Source: Novosphingobium sp.
GTDB lineage: Bacteria > Pseudomonadota > Alphaproteobacteria > Sphingomonadales > Sphingomonadaceae
Length of the DNA: 64,000 nt
Direction of reading: 5' to 3'
Assembly (NCBI RefSeq): GCF_030699305.1
Contig: NZ_JAUYNB010000012.1
Location: forward strand, 28,982 to 92,981
The notes under the pieces are model-generated. The model had not been told where the DNA came from. It did no database searches and worked only from the letters and a program-made list of their open reading frames with translations. Position numbers and translations under genes: made by a program. Below, piece by piece: positions 1-8,952 of the stretch (within the stretch, counting starts at the first letter, position 1; each line of letters opens with the position of its first letter).

Positions 1-25
1 CCGCCTGACCCGCGCCGGGAATCCC

Positions 26-328
26 TTACATCAGCTTCTTCAGCCCTTCCGCCGAATAGAGCCACAGATCGGCACCTTCGGTTTTCACCGTGCCCATCGC
101 CTGCTGGAACGCGGTCATGTGCGCGCTGGCGGAATGAGCGCCCAGCGCCGCTTCGCTGGCCCAGCGTTCGGAAATGTGGATCAGGTCCGGATCGTTGATG
201 TCGCGCGCAAAGGCATAGTGGATGCAGCCGTCTTCGGCATTGGTCGCGGCGACCATTGCGGCGGCTTGCTCCAGAATCTTGTCAAATTCGCCGGTCGCCA
301 GCTTCAGCCAGCCCTGAATGAGCAGCAT
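26..328 (-). CDS. Antibiotic-biosynthesis-monooxygenase (ABM) fold quinol monooxygenase-like protein
   Basis: About 100 residues, the usual size of a single ABM/YgiN-type dimeric alpha-beta barrel domain. The start is placed at the Met of MLLIQGWLK, since the residues upstream in the same frame are low-quality and the family begins with a short beta strand at this point. Typical family features are seen in order: a charged helix with E and D residues, the segment GCIHYAFARD, then ISERWASEAALGAH, which matches the 'W/Y-x-s-x-e-a-l-x-a-H' family signature. Family members act on quinones or polyketide-like aromatics in the cytoplasm, often in stress defence; the substrate here cannot be told. 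It stands just downstream of two nuclease-like genes on the same strand. Confidence 0.8.
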   Translation of the reverse strand: MLLIQGWLKLATGEFDKILEQAAAMVAATNAEDGCIHYAFARDINDPDLIHISERWASEAALGAHSASAHMTAFQQAMGTVKTEGADLWLYSAEGLKKLM

Positions 329-360
329 ATTTCTCTCCATCCGTGTTGTTGCAGCGCGAA

Positions 361-927
361 TCAGCACCAGCCGCCGCGCAGGCCGCCGAGGTAGCGGCGC
401 ACCGTGCCGCTGGCCAGCAGGTCCGCGCCGAGCGATTGCACCGTCCCGTCGCGCTGCACCCGCGTCAGCACGCGCAGTTCGCGGCCATACTTGTCGCGCG
501 GATCGCCCAGCGGCCCGGCCATATCGAACGGGCCTTGGCTAACCAGCGCCAGCAGCGCCTCGGTCGCGGCTTCGGCCTGCGCGGCTTCGGCGGAGCAGGC
601 GGGCGAGCGCAGTTCCGGCGCGTCGATCCCGATCAGGCGGATGCGCCGCTGGCCGATCCGCAGCGTATCGCCATCGACCACGCAGTTTTCCGCCCGGCCC
701 GCGCCGCAGCGGGTAAACGGCGCGGTCACCCGTTCCGGCGCGCCGGACAGCACGGCGGGCGGCTCCACCAGCGCGGCGTCGAGCAGCGGCCAGAGCAGGA
801 GCAGCCCGGCCAGCGCCAGCCACGGCTTCATCACGCGCCACACCCGCTGGCGCAGCGTCAGCCCCTGCCAGCGATGGGTTGGCAGGACGCGGCCATAGTT
901 ATGGGGCTTGCGACGGGACCACAGCAT
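361..927 (-). CDS. Thermonuclease-family (SNase-like) protein, membrane-anchored
   Basis: Staphylococcal-nuclease-like OB-fold protein. A hydrophobic stretch WLALAGLLLLWPLL near residue 35-50 suggests an N-terminal membrane anchor or uncleaved signal, so the domain would sit in the periplasm. The domain carries the family hallmarks CVVDGDTLRIG, RLIGIDAPELRS and DKYGREL, which include the aspartates and arginine of the calcium/catalytic site. I start it at Met 927 (MLWSRR), 11 bases after the stop of the upstream paralogue; a longer frame to 999 would overlap that gene. It ends in GGWC, as does the sister gene's GDWC segment, so the two share a conserved C-terminal Trp-Cys. Substrate unknown. 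Confidence 0.75.
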   Translation of the reverse strand: MLWSRRKPHNYGRVLPTHRWQGLTLRQRVWRVMKPWLALAGLLLLWPLLDAALVEPPAVLSGAPERVTAPFTRCGAGRAENCVVDGDTLRIGQRRIRLIGIDAPELRSPACSAEAAQAEAATEALLALVSQGPFDMAGPLGDPRDKYGRELRVLTRVQRDGTVQSLGADLLASGTVRRYLGGLRGGWC

Positions 928-938
928 CGCCCGCCGCG

Positions 939-1367
939 CTACCGGCTGGCGCGCGGCCCGGCAAGCATCGCGCACCAATCGCCGCGCTTGCCCTGCCATG
1001 GTTCGGCCAGCCCTTCTGCGACCAGCACGCCGCCCAGACTGCGCCCGCCGCGCGTGACGGTGCGCAGCAACCGGCCATAGCGGTCCTGCGCGCGGCCCTG
1101 CACGGTGAGGTCGAACGGTCCGGCGTTGAGCAGGATCAGCAGTCGGCGCTTGGCCGCTTCGCCGTGCGCGGCCTCCGCCGGGCAGGCGGCGCGGCTGGTT
1201 TCAGGCGCGTTGATATCGGCGATCCGCACTTTCTCGCCGTTCAGCCAGAAGGTGTCGCCATCGACGACGCAAGTGGTGCGGGGACCTTGGGCACAGAGCG
1301 CGAAGGCGGCGGCGGTAAGGGTGAGGAGGGCCATCCCCACCCCACACGGCATTTGGCTGCGCCGCAC
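939..1367 (-). CDS. Thermonuclease-family (SNase-like) secreted protein, tandem paralogue
   Basis: Second SNase-like protein, 142 residues, with an N-terminal signal-like segment (GMALLTLTAAAFALCAQG). The nuclease fold signatures CVVDGDTFWLNG, RIADINAPETS and DRYGRLL are present. It lies directly upstream of the anchored paralogue and probably forms a two-gene unit with it; the pair differ in length mainly at the N terminus and both contain a GxWC element. Such duplicated small SNase proteins are common in sphingomonads. The exact role (nucleic-acid scavenging or another hydrolysis) cannot be read from sequence. Confidence 0.75.
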   Translation of the reverse strand: MRRSQMPCGVGMALLTLTAAAFALCAQGPRTTCVVDGDTFWLNGEKVRIADINAPETSRAACPAEAAHGEAAKRRLLILLNAGPFDLTVQGRAQDRYGRLLRTVTRGGRSLGGVLVAEGLAEPWQGKRGDWCAMLAGPRASR

Positions 1368-1428
1368 TATCCGGGCAAATACGCGGGTTCCCTCCGAAGT
1401 GGAGGAACAACCCGCCGTTTTCTGCCGT

Positions 1429-2661
1429 TTACAGGCTCAAAAACAGGCCCGCCAGCGCTGCGCTCATCAGGTTGGACAGGCTGCCCGCGACCAGCGCCTT
1501 GATCCCCAGCTTGGCGATCACCGGGCGCTGGTTGGGGGCCAGCCCGCCGGTTACCGCCATCTGGATCGCGATCGAGCTGAAGTTGGCAAACCCGCACAGC
1601 GCGAACGTCACGATGCCCACGGTCTGTTCGGACAACTGCTTGGCCGCGCCCAGATCGATGAAGGCCACGAATTCGTTCAGCACCACTTTGGTGCCGAAAA
1701 AGCTGCCCGCAATCAGCGCTTCGTTCCAGTCAGGCGCGCCCAGCAGGCGGAAGATCGGGGCGAAGAAATAGCCAAGGATCATCTGGAACGACAGGTCCGG
1801 CTGGCCGAACCAGCCGCCGATCCCGCCGACGATGCCGTTGGCCAGCGCGACCAGCGCCACGAACGCCAGCACCATCGCGCCCACCGCAACGGCCAGTTTC
1901 ACGCCGGTCTGCGCACCTTGCGCGGCAGCCATGATGATGTTGGCGGGGCGTTCCTCGTCCAGGCTCTGCACCGGCACGTCATCGGGTTCGGGCAGCTTTT
2001 CACCCAGCGGATCGGGCATCATGATCTTCGCCATCAGGATCCCGCCGGGGGCCGACATGAACGCGGCGGCGACCAGAAAGTCGATCCGGATGCCCATGCT
2101 GGCATAAGCTGCCAGGATCGTGCCCGCGACCCCGGCCATGCCCACGGTCATCAGGCAGAACAGCTGCGACGGGGTGAGCGCGGCCAGATAGGGCCGGATC
2201 ACCAGCGGGCTTTCCGACTGGCCGACAAAGATGTTCGATGCCGCCGACAGGCTTTCCACCCGGCTGATCCCGGTCAGCTTTTCCAACCCGCCGCCGATCC
2301 AGCGGATCACCAGCTGCATGATGCCGACATAATACAGGATCGAAATCAGCGCGGCGAAGAAGATGATTACCGGCAGCGCAGCGATGGCAAAGCTGTTGCC
2401 GCCGATTTCCGGATCGGCGAGCGGGCCGAACAGGAACACCACCCCGGCGCGGGCATAGCCCAGCAGGCCTTCAACCCCGCGCGCGGCCCCTTGCAACGCG
2501 GCATTGCCCCACGGCACATACAGCACCAGCGCGGCAAGTCCGGCCTGCAGCGCAAACGCCGCGCCGACCACGCGCAGGCGGATCGCCTTGCGGTTGGACG
2601 ACAGCAGAAACGCGACCGCAAGAATCAGCGCCATGCCCAGCAGGCTGTAAAGATGTTGCAT
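1429..2661 (-). CDS. Concentrative nucleoside transporter (CNT/NupC family)
   Basis: 410-residue polytopic inner-membrane protein with the size and layout of NupC-type sodium- or proton-coupled nucleoside importers. Family signatures visible: SAASNIFVGQSESPLVIRP (the helical hairpin with the GQ-E-P motif that binds nucleoside), MTVGMAGVAGTILAAYA, and FGTKVVLNEFVAF near residue 315. The C-terminal part CGFANFSSIAIQMAVTGGLAPNQ is the last family block. It is divergent from yhhQ (queuosine-precursor uptake), which fits a nucleoside-salvage neighbourhood. A second CNT gene sits at 33597 in the accessory region. Confidence 0.93.
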   Translation of the reverse strand: MQHLYSLLGMALILAVAFLLSSNRKAIRLRVVGAAFALQAGLAALVLYVPWGNAALQGAARGVEGLLGYARAGVVFLFGPLADPEIGGNSFAIAALPVIIFFAALISILYYVGIMQLVIRWIGGGLEKLTGISRVESLSAASNIFVGQSESPLVIRPYLAALTPSQLFCLMTVGMAGVAGTILAAYASMGIRIDFLVAAAFMSAPGGILMAKIMMPDPLGEKLPEPDDVPVQSLDEERPANIIMAAAQGAQTGVKLAVAVGAMVLAFVALVALANGIVGGIGGWFGQPDLSFQMILGYFFAPIFRLLGAPDWNEALIAGSFFGTKVVLNEFVAFIDLGAAKQLSEQTVGIVTFALCGFANFSSIAIQMAVTGGLAPNQRPVIAKLGIKALVAGSLSNLMSAALAGLFLSL

Positions 2662-2770
2662 GTGCGGCCCTTGTCCCCCGTGACGCCAAAGCGCGTGACC
2701 TAAGCCGGGCGGGGCGCACCAGTCAAATCACGATCTTTCGCAATCGCGCAATCATCGTTACACGGCTGTC

Positions 2771-3397
2771 ATGCAAGGCAATTCAATCCCCCGCTCGCTG
2801 TTCGTTTTCGCTGTCCTGTATGGCGGCATGGTCCCGCTGGGCGGGGTGCTGGGGGCCAAGCAGGTGGGCATCGGCCCGCTGGCCGTGGAAGCGGGGATTT
2901 TCCCGTTTCTGACCCTGGTTGCGCTGTCCAGCGGGATTGCCGAACTGCATGGGCGGGATGTGGCCAACCGGCTGGTGCGGTTCGGGTTCATCCCGCTGCT
3001 GCTGGCCATCGTGCTGACGGTGCTGGTGCTGCAACTGCCGACCGACGACGGGATGTATGAACCGGCAAAGGAAGCCTTCCCGATCATTCTGGGGCAGGGC
3101 TGGCGGCTGATGGCGGCGGGGATCGTGGCGTACGGCGTCTCGGTGACGCTCAACATCTGGATTTTTGACCGGCTGCGCGGCGCGGTGGGCAAGTATGCAG
3201 GCCTGCGCGGGTTCATTGCGGCGGCGCTGTCGCAGATTGTCGATACGCTGATTTTCATCACCTTCTCGTTCTATGGCGTCCGGCCGATCATGGACCTGAT
3301 GATCGGACAGGCGCTGGCCAAAGTGGTGCTGTCGGCCATCATGGTGCCGGTGATTATCGCGCTGGTGGTGCGGATCGGGCGCAAGCTGGACGCCTGA
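2771..3397 (+). CDS. yhhQ: Queuosine precursor transporter (VUT/YhhQ family)
   Basis: 208-residue membrane protein of the DUF165/VUT family, whose E. coli member YhhQ imports preQ0/preQ1 for queuosine tRNA modification. Five to six hydrophobic segments are visible, along with the family elements [10 protein letters not shown] (N-terminal GAK), [17 protein letters not shown] and [16 protein letters not shown] (the conserved Q-D-T). It reads divergently from the nucleoside transporter at 2661 and lies 49 bases before argB, without clear operon coupling. Confidence 0.9.
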   Translation: MQGNSIPRSLFVFAVLYGGMVPLGGVLGAKQVGIGPLAVEAGIFPFLTLVALSSGIAELHGRDVANRLVRFGFIPLLLAIVLTVLVLQLPTDDGMYEPAKEAFPIILGQGWRLMAAGIVAYGVSVTLNIWIFDRLRGAVGKYAGLRGFIAAALSQIVDTLIFITFSFYGVRPIMDLMIGQALAKVVLSAIMVPVIIALVVRIGRKLDA

Positions 3398-3446
3398 TGG
3401 GCGCTTTTTACTTCAAATCCGGATCAACCGGCGTAAAGGCGCGGGT

Positions 3447-4355
3447 ATGACTGGTTCCCACGATTCCGCCCAGATGTCCGCCATGCTGGCCAAGGCCGAA
3501 ACCCTGGTCGAGGCGCTGCCTTATCTCCAGCGCTATGCCGGGCGCACGTTCGTCGTCAAATACGGCGGCCATGCGATGGGCGATCCCGATCTGGCGCATG
3601 ACTTTGCCGAAGACGTCGTGCTGCTCAAGGCGGTCGGGATCAATCCGGTCGTGGTCCACGGCGGCGGGCCGCAGATTGGCAACATGCTCAAGAAGCTGGG
3701 CGTCGAATCGCGCTTCGTCGACGGCCTGCGCGTGACCGACAAGGCGACCGCCGAAGTCGCCGAAATGGTCCTGTCGGGCGGCATCAACAAGGAAATCGTC
3801 CGCTGGATCGCCGGGGCCGGGGGCAAGGCGATCGGCATTTCCGGCAAGGACGGCGGCCTCGTCACCGCGCGCAAGGTGACGCGCACCACTCGCGATCCGG
3901 GCAGCCAGATCGAACAGGTGGTGGACCTGGGGTTCGTGGGTGAACCCAGCAAGGTCGATACCAGCGTGCTCAAGACGATCTCCGACGCGGGGATGATCCC
4001 GGTGATCGCCCCGATCGCGGTGGGTGAGGACGGCGAAACCTATAACATCAACGCCGATACGATGGCCGGTGCCATCGCCGCAGCCCTTGGCGCGGCGCGG
4101 CTGTTCCTGTTGACCGACGTGACCGGCGTGCTCGACAAGCAGGGCAACCTGCTGACCGACTTGCGCCCCGCCGACATTGAGGTGCTGCAACAGGACGGCA
4201 CGATCAGCGGCGGCATGATCCCCAAACTCGAAACCTGCGTCCACGCGGTCGAAGCCGGGTGCGAAGCCGCCGTCGTGCTGGATGGCCGGGTGCCGCACGC
4301 AATGCTGCTGGAAATCTTCACCTCACGCGGGGCGGGCACGCTGATCCGCAAGTAG
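3447..4355 (+). CDS. argB: Acetylglutamate kinase
   Basis: Catalyses ATP-dependent phosphorylation of N-acetyl-L-glutamate, the second step of arginine biosynthesis, in the cytoplasm. 302 residues, normal for the family. Signatures: [10 protein letters not shown] (phosphate/ATP-binding Lys), [14 protein letters not shown] (glycine-rich substrate loop), [15 protein letters not shown] and [13 protein letters not shown], and the C-terminal [11 protein letters not shown]. The N-terminal extension ([18 protein letters not shown]) is the kind found in arginine-inhibited hexameric enzymes, so feedback inhibition by arginine is likely. A strong GC-rich hairpin follows 34 bases after the stop. Confidence 0.97.
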   Translation: MTGSHDSAQMSAMLAKAETLVEALPYLQRYAGRTFVVKYGGHAMGDPDLAHDFAEDVVLLKAVGINPVVVHGGGPQIGNMLKKLGVESRFVDGLRVTDKATAEVAEMVLSGGINKEIVRWIAGAGGKAIGISGKDGGLVTARKVTRTTRDPGSQIEQVVDLGFVGEPSKVDTSVLKTISDAGMIPVIAPIAVGEDGETYNINADTMAGAIAAALGAARLFLLTDVTGVLDKQGNLLTDLRPADIEVLQQDGTISGGMIPKLETCVHAVEAGCEAAVVLDGRVPHAMLLEIFTSRGAGTLIRK

Positions 4356-4388
4356 GGGGCTGGCTCAGCCCAGTGGCAGAAGAAATAG

Positions 4389-4409
4389 CCCCTCCCCGCC
4401 GGGGAGGGG
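4389..4409 (+). terminator. GC-rich hairpin downstream of argB
   Basis: Perfect 9-bp arms CCCCTCCCC and GGGGAGGGG with a GCC loop, followed by only a weak T-rich tract (TTACTT). It may act as a terminator for argB; the same palindrome type is also a common dispersed intergenic repeat in sphingomonad genomes, so it could be simply that. Confidence 0.5.
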
Positions 4410-4636
4410 TTACTTACCTCACGCGGGTAGAACCCCATCGCCCCCCATCGAACCCCCATCCCAACCCTTCCCCACCGGGTAAGGGCTATCAAGGGAAGTG
4501 GGCCTGGCCACACGCAAGCAAACTCCTCTTGCCAATTTAGTAAGTAACGCTTACTAAATCTCTCCGGGAGTACCGGTTGCCGCATGCCAAGCCCTTGGGC
4601 TATCAGCGCTGCGCCAACTGGAACGAGGATAGGCTT

Positions 4637-4933
4637 GTGCTGCTGTATACGTTGATCGACATCGTCGGTTACCTCATCTCGATCGTGGTCACGCTGGTGA
4701 TCGTGCAGTTCATCATGTCGCTGCTGCTGCAGTTCAACGTGATCAGCACGCAAAACGATTTCGTGGCGGCGATCTGGCGGTCGGTAAATGCCCTGCTCGA
4801 CCCGATCCTGACCCCTGTGCGCCGGATCATGCCCAACACCGGGGCCATCGACTTTTCGCCGATGGTGCTGATCATCGGGCTGACCATCCTTCAGAAGATC
4901 CTTTACGGATTCGCCATGACGAGTTTGCAATGA
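4637..4933 (+). CDS. YggT-family integral membrane protein
   Basis: 98-residue protein with two long hydrophobic regions, the standard layout of YggT proteins. The sequence contains the family element [23 protein letters not shown], which includes the conserved P-x(2)-R-x-P. I use the GTG at 4637 because a GAGG lies nine bases upstream and the residues before it do not look like protein. The stop overlaps the folD start by four bases (ATGA), so the two are co-translated. The family is linked in various bacteria to membrane/osmotic homeostasis and cell division; no specific activity is established. Confidence 0.88.
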   Translation: MLLYTLIDIVGYLISIVVTLVIVQFIMSLLLQFNVISTQNDFVAAIWRSVNALLDPILTPVRRIMPNTGAIDFSPMVLIIGLTILQKILYGFAMTSLQ

Positions 4934-5826
4934 CAGCATCGATTATCGACGGGAAAGCCTTCGCAGCCGGGCTGCGCGGCAAAGTGGCGGACTATGCCGC
5001 AGCGTTCGAACAGGCCGCTGGCCGCAAGGCCGGTCTGGCCGTGGTGCTGGTGGGGGAAGACCCGGCCAGCCAGGTTTATGTCGCGTCCAAGGGCAAGGCC
5101 ACAGTCGAATGCGGGATGAGCAGCTTTGAACACAAGCTGCCTGCCGATACCACGCAGGAGGCGCTGATTGCCATGGTTGACCGGCTGAACGCCGATCCGC
5201 TGGTCGATGGCATCCTGGTTCAGCTGCCGCTGCCGAAGCATCTCGACGAACAGGCCGTGGTCGAACGGATCAGCCCGGCCAAGGACGTCGATGGCCTGAC
5301 CCCCATCAGCACGGGCCGCCTTGCGCTGGGCCTGCCGGGGCTGGTGCCGTGCACCCCGCTTGGCAGCCTGATGCTGCTGAAGGACCGGCTGGGCAATCTT
5401 TCCGGCCTTGATGCGGTCGTGATCGGCCGCTCGATCCTGGTCGGCAAGCCGATGGCACAGCTGCTGCTGGCCGAAAGCTGCACCGTCACCATCGCGCACA
5501 GCCGCACGAAAAACCTTGAGGACGTCGTCCGCCGCGCCGACATCGTCGTGGCGGCAGTGGGCCGTCCGGAAATGGTCAAGGGCAGCTGGCTGAAGCCTGG
5601 CGCGACCGTGATCGATGTGGGCATCAACCGCCTGCCGCCCGCCGAAGGCAAGGCCAAGGGACGGCTGGTCGGCGATGTCGATTATGCGCAGGCGCTGGAA
5701 GTCGCGGGTGCCGTCACCCCGGTTCCCGGCGGCGTCGGGCCGATGACGATCGCGGTGCTGCTGCGCAATGCGCTGGTTGCGGCGCATCGCAACGCAGGGG
5801 TGGCGCTGGCTGACGGGGCGCTCTAG
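4930..5826 (+). CDS. folD: Bifunctional methylenetetrahydrofolate dehydrogenase / methenyltetrahydrofolate cyclohydrolase
   Basis: Interconverts 5,10-methylene-, methenyl- and 10-formyl-tetrahydrofolate with NADP, supplying one-carbon units for purines and formyl-Met-tRNA. 298 residues, standard length. Seen: [14 protein letters not shown] with the catalytic Lys, [14 protein letters not shown], the Rossmann segment [18 protein letters not shown], and [15 protein letters not shown]. Translationally coupled to the yggT gene upstream. Confidence 0.97.
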   Translation: MTASIIDGKAFAAGLRGKVADYAAAFEQAAGRKAGLAVVLVGEDPASQVYVASKGKATVECGMSSFEHKLPADTTQEALIAMVDRLNADPLVDGILVQLPLPKHLDEQAVVERISPAKDVDGLTPISTGRLALGLPGLVPCTPLGSLMLLKDRLGNLSGLDAVVIGRSILVGKPMAQLLLAESCTVTIAHSRTKNLEDVVRRADIVVAAVGRPEMVKGSWLKPGATVIDVGINRLPPAEGKAKGRLVGDVDYAQALEVAGAVTPVPGGVGPMTIAVLLRNALVAAHRNAGVALADGAL

Positions 5827-5836
5827 ACTGCGTCCC

Positions 5837-6505
5837 ATGAAGCGCACTCTCACTGTTCTCTCGCTCAGTCTTGTCCTTGCCGCGTGCAGTGGCCAGCGCG
5901 GTCCATCCGGCCCGCCGCTGCGCCCGGTGGCCAATCCCGGCGCGGTGATCGCGGCGGAAATCGGCTTCAGCAAGCTGGCGCAGGAAAAGGGCCAGTGGAC
6001 TGCGTTTCGCACCACTGCGGCGGCAGAGGCGGAAATGTTCGTGCCGCAGCGTGTGAAGGCGCTCGAATACCTCAGGGGCAAGCCTGACCCGGAGCATCTG
6101 GTGAAGTGGCAGCCGCATCTGGTGTGGTCCAGCTGCGACGGTTCGGTCGCGGTCACCCACGGCGCGTGGCAGCGCCCGGATTCAACCGGATACTTCACCA
6201 CCGTCTGGGCGCGCGGCCAGAACGGCGATCTGAAATGGGTGCTCGATCACGGTGACCGGCTGGGCGTGGCCTTGCCCGAACCGGACATGATCGCATCCAA
6301 AGTTGCCGAATGCAGCGGCAAGGCAGGCGTGCCGATCAGCGCGCCCGATGTCGGGGTGGATATGAAGCAGGGCGTCTCGCGCGATCAGACGCTGGTCTGG
6401 TCATCAGTCGTCATGCCTGATGGCGCGCGCACGATCACCGTGCGGCTGTGGAACGGCACCGCGCATGACGTGGTGCTTCAGGAAACGGTCACAGCGGGGA
6501 GCTAA
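5837..6505 (+). CDS. Predicted lipoprotein of unknown function
   Basis: Starts with MKRTLTVLSLSLVLAACSG, a lipoprotein signal with a lipobox LAAC, so the mature protein would be anchored by Cys16. After a proline/glycine linker the body is soluble: FSKLAQEKGQWTAFRTTA and YLRGKPDP, a layout seen in NTF2/SnoaL-like fold proteins of sphingomonads. It starts 11 bases after folD and is followed at once by marC, so it may be part of the same transcript. No catalytic residues are recognisable. Confidence 0.7.
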   Translation: MKRTLTVLSLSLVLAACSGQRGPSGPPLRPVANPGAVIAAEIGFSKLAQEKGQWTAFRTTAAAEAEMFVPQRVKALEYLRGKPDPEHLVKWQPHLVWSSCDGSVAVTHGAWQRPDSTGYFTTVWARGQNGDLKWVLDHGDRLGVALPEPDMIASKVAECSGKAGVPISAPDVGVDMKQGVSRDQTLVWSSVVMPDGARTITVRLWNGTAHDVVLQETVTAGS

Positions 6506-6509
6506 AGCA

Positions 6510-7130
6510 GTGTTGGAGCTGTTTTTGTCGGCCTTTATCACGCTGTTCGTGGTGATCGATCCGCCCGGCTGCGCGCCGATCTATGCCGGGCTGGTCAGCA
6601 AGGCGACCCAGAAACAGGCGACCGCCATGGCGGTCCGCGCCAGCTTTATCGCCGCGATCATTCTGCTGATCTTCGCGCTGTTTGGCGAAGCGCTGCTGGG
6701 CGCGCTGCACATTGAACTCAACAGCTTTCGCATCGCGGGCGGGATCATGCTGTTCCTGATCGCGCTCGACATGGTGTTCGAAAAGCGCACCCAGCGGCGG
6801 GAAGAGCGCGCCGAAAAGATCAAGGCAACCCCGGAGGTAGAGGACGTCTCCGTCTTCCCGATGGCCATGCCGATGATCGCCGGGCCGGGCTCGATCGCCA
6901 CGATCATGCTGCTGATGTCCCGCGCGCAAGGGACGGACCAGACGCTGGTGATCCTGGGCGCGCTGGCGGCGGTGTTGCTGCTGACCCTGTTCGCACTCGT
7001 CGCTGCGCGTCCGCTGATGGCGCTGCTGGGTGACCGGGTCGAAGCGGTGATTACCCGGCTGCTGGGCGTGCTGTTGGCCGCGCTGGCCGCACAATACGTG
7101 ATCGACGGGTTGAAGGCGGTGCTGGCCTGA
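6510..7130 (+). CDS. marC: MarC-family integral membrane protein
   Basis: 206 residues with about six membrane segments. The family opening LFLSAFITLFVVIDPPGCAPIYAGL is clear (positions 3-27), as is FPMAMPMIAGPGSIATIMLL with the conserved P-GPG element. The start is the GTG at 6510, five bases after the preceding stop; upstream sequence in frame is non-protein-like. MarC proteins were once linked to multiple antibiotic resistance, but that role was not upheld, and the transported compound is unsettled (some members proposed as amino-acid transporters). Confidence 0.88.
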   Translation: MLELFLSAFITLFVVIDPPGCAPIYAGLVSKATQKQATAMAVRASFIAAIILLIFALFGEALLGALHIELNSFRIAGGIMLFLIALDMVFEKRTQRREERAEKIKATPEVEDVSVFPMAMPMIAGPGSIATIMLLMSRAQGTDQTLVILGALAAVLLLTLFALVAARPLMALLGDRVEAVITRLLGVLLAALAAQYVIDGLKAVLA

Positions 7131-7163
7131 CGCGGCGGTCGTTCTGCGGCGCGGCCCGCGCGG

Positions 7164-7769
7164 CTACTGCAACGTAACCCGCCCGTCGTCGCTGTCACGG
7201 CGGCCAAAGAACTGCATCAGCTGCACCAGCAACTCGCACCGCTGGGCCAGGGTATCGGCTTCGAGCAGCGCCTGCTTGGCGGCCGCATCGAACGGGGCGA
7301 TCTGCGATACGCCGTCGATCAGCGATACATCGTCCAGCCGGGTCACCGCGTCCCAGTCGACGACATAGCCCTGCGCATCGGCAAAGCGGCGCGCCTCGCG
7401 CTCAAAACTGGCGCGTTCGATCGCGGCCAGGGCGGGGTGCAGTTCTTCGTCCAGCAGCTCCGCCTCGATCTGCCGGAACGGGGTGATCGCATCCAGTTCC
7501 CGCAGCACCCGGAACCGCGCTTCGCCTTCCAGCACCAGATTGAAGCGGCCATCGTCCAGCGCCTCGACCTCGGCAATCTTGCCCAGGCAGCCGATCTGGA
7601 ACAGCGGCGCGCCATCCTCTGCGCGCTGCGGCTGCATCATCCCGATCCGCCGGTCGCGCGCCAGTGCATCCTGCACCATCGCCCGGTAGCGCGGCTCAAA
7701 GATGTGCAGCGGCAACTGCATTCCGGGAAACAGGATCGCGCCGGTCAGCGGGAAGATCGAGATGCGCAC
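7164..7769 (-). CDS. LON peptidase substrate-binding domain protein
   Basis: 201 residues forming just the N-terminal substrate-recognition domain of Lon, without AAA or protease parts. The family opening ISIFPLTGAILFPGMQLPLHIFEPRYRAMV is obvious, followed by RIGMMQP and the segment GRFNLVLEGEARFRVL. In alphaproteobacteria this stand-alone gene is normally placed directly after the YbbN-type thioredoxin gene, as here (13 bases). Role unknown; perhaps a protein-quality-control adaptor. Confidence 0.9.
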   Translation of the reverse strand: MRISIFPLTGAILFPGMQLPLHIFEPRYRAMVQDALARDRRIGMMQPQRAEDGAPLFQIGCLGKIAEVEALDDGRFNLVLEGEARFRVLRELDAITPFRQIEAELLDEELHPALAAIERASFEREARRFADAQGYVVDWDAVTRLDDVSLIDGVSQIAPFDAAAKQALLEADTLAQRCELLVQLMQFFGRRDSDDGRVTLQ

Positions 7770-7782
7770 GCGCCGTTTGCCC

Positions 7783-8685
7783 CTATCCGAACAGGATGAT
7801 CGACAGGCGTCGGCGCATTGCCGCCACCCACGGGTCTTCCAGCCCGACCGCTTCGAAGATCTGGAGCAGCTTGGCCCGCGCTGCGCCCTCGTTCCATGCC
7901 CGGTCCGCCGCGATCATCGCCAGCAGCGTTTCCGCCGCGGCATCGCGGTTGCCGGCTGCGAACGCCGCCGCGGAATAAGCCAGCTGCGCCGCCATGTCGG
8001 CCGGATCAGCCTCCGCCGCCAGCCGCAGCGCGGCCAGTACGCTGTCTTCCGGTTTGTCCTTGGCGAGTTCCAATGCGGCCTTGGCCCGGACGATTTCCGC
8101 ATCGCCCGCCAGTTCCGGGGGCAGGGCATCCAGCAGCTGCTGCGCCGATTCGACCTCGCCCACGGCCAGCATGGCACGGATCAGGCCGGCGTGGGCCGGG
8201 GCGTTTTCGGGCGCCATCTCCAGGATCTGGGCAAAGATGCTCGCCGCGCGCTCGGCATCGCCGCCCGCCAGCACATCCTCCCCCATCGCCAGCAGCGGCG
8301 CGATGTCCGGCGCGGGCGCACCGCCGCCGGGCTGGATCGGCAGCTTGGCCAGCAACTGGTCGATCATGCCCTTGAGCTGCGATTCGCCGCGCGCATTGGT
8401 CAGGTCGGCCACCGGCTGGCCCTGAAACATCGCATAGACCGTGGGGATCGAGCGCACCTGAAACTGCGCGGCGATGAACTGTTCCTCATCGACATTGCAC
8501 TTGGCCAGCACCACGCCCTTGTCGGCGTAGTCGGCGGCGACCTTTTCCAGCACCGGCGTCAGCGCCTTGCACGGCCCGCACCATTCGGCCCAGAAATCGA
8601 GGATCACCAGATTGGTCATCGACGGTTCGACCACGTCCTTGCGGAACCGGTCCACGGCCTTCTGTTCGTCGATGCTCAGGCCCAT
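7783..8685 (-). CDS. ybbN: Thioredoxin-domain TPR co-chaperone YbbN (trxSC/CnoX type)
   Basis: 300 residues. N-terminal thioredoxin fold with the active site WAEWCGPCK (a canonical CGPC), then four TPR-like helical repeats (for example GDAERAASIFAQILEMAPENAPAHAGLIRAMLAVG). Homologues protect clients with GroEL/DnaK during oxidative stress; here the intact CGPC suggests that thiol-disulfide activity is retained. Start chosen at Met 8685 (MGLSIDEQ) because the in-frame extension to 8859 is not protein-like and the family starts here. Likely co-transcribed with the Lon-domain gene. Confidence 0.92.
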   Translation of the reverse strand: MGLSIDEQKAVDRFRKDVVEPSMTNLVILDFWAEWCGPCKALTPVLEKVAADYADKGVVLAKCNVDEEQFIAAQFQVRSIPTVYAMFQGQPVADLTNARGESQLKGMIDQLLAKLPIQPGGGAPAPDIAPLLAMGEDVLAGGDAERAASIFAQILEMAPENAPAHAGLIRAMLAVGEVESAQQLLDALPPELAGDAEIVRAKAALELAKDKPEDSVLAALRLAAEADPADMAAQLAYSAAAFAAGNRDAAAETLLAMIAADRAWNEGAARAKLLQIFEAVGLEDPWVAAMRRRLSIILFG

Positions 8686-8877
8686 GCTTGCCAAGGGAAC
8701 GCTCCATGTAACGGGAAACTTCGGCAGCCAATGTGGGCCTTCGCGGCGATTTGTGAAGGGATAAACCGCGCAATCCATGCAAAGGCATTTTTCCGCTTGG
8801 CAAGCCGCGACCCCACTGCTAACTGCGCGCCTCACCCCGGCCCAACCGCTGCAAAGCAACGGGCCGCAAACGTCAGA

Positions 8878-8952
8878 GCGGGCGTAGCTCAGGGGTAGAG
8901 CACAACCTTGCCAAGGTTGGGGTCGAGGGTTCGAATCCCTTCGCCCGCTCCA
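8878..8952 (+). tRNA. tRNA-Gly (anticodon GCC), CCA encoded
   Basis: Complete cloverleaf: acceptor GCGGGCG paired with CGCCCGC, D arm GCTC-AGGGGTA-GAGC, anticodon stem CAACC/GGTTG around TTGCCAA (GCC), T arm GAGGG-TTCGAAT-CCCTT, discriminator T and an encoded CCA. It marks the border between core genes on the left and accessory genes on the right, and tRNA 3' ends are standard integration sites. Confidence 0.98.

Noticed and set aside
1105..2703. 532-residue plus-strand frame over the nucleoside transporter gene
   Set aside because: Antisense shadow in a GC-rich gene: rich in Arg/His/Gln, no family features, while the minus strand gives a full CNT transporter.
7702..8898. 398-residue plus-strand frame opposite ybbN
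   Set aside because: Shadow of the thioredoxin-TPR gene; low-complexity composition.
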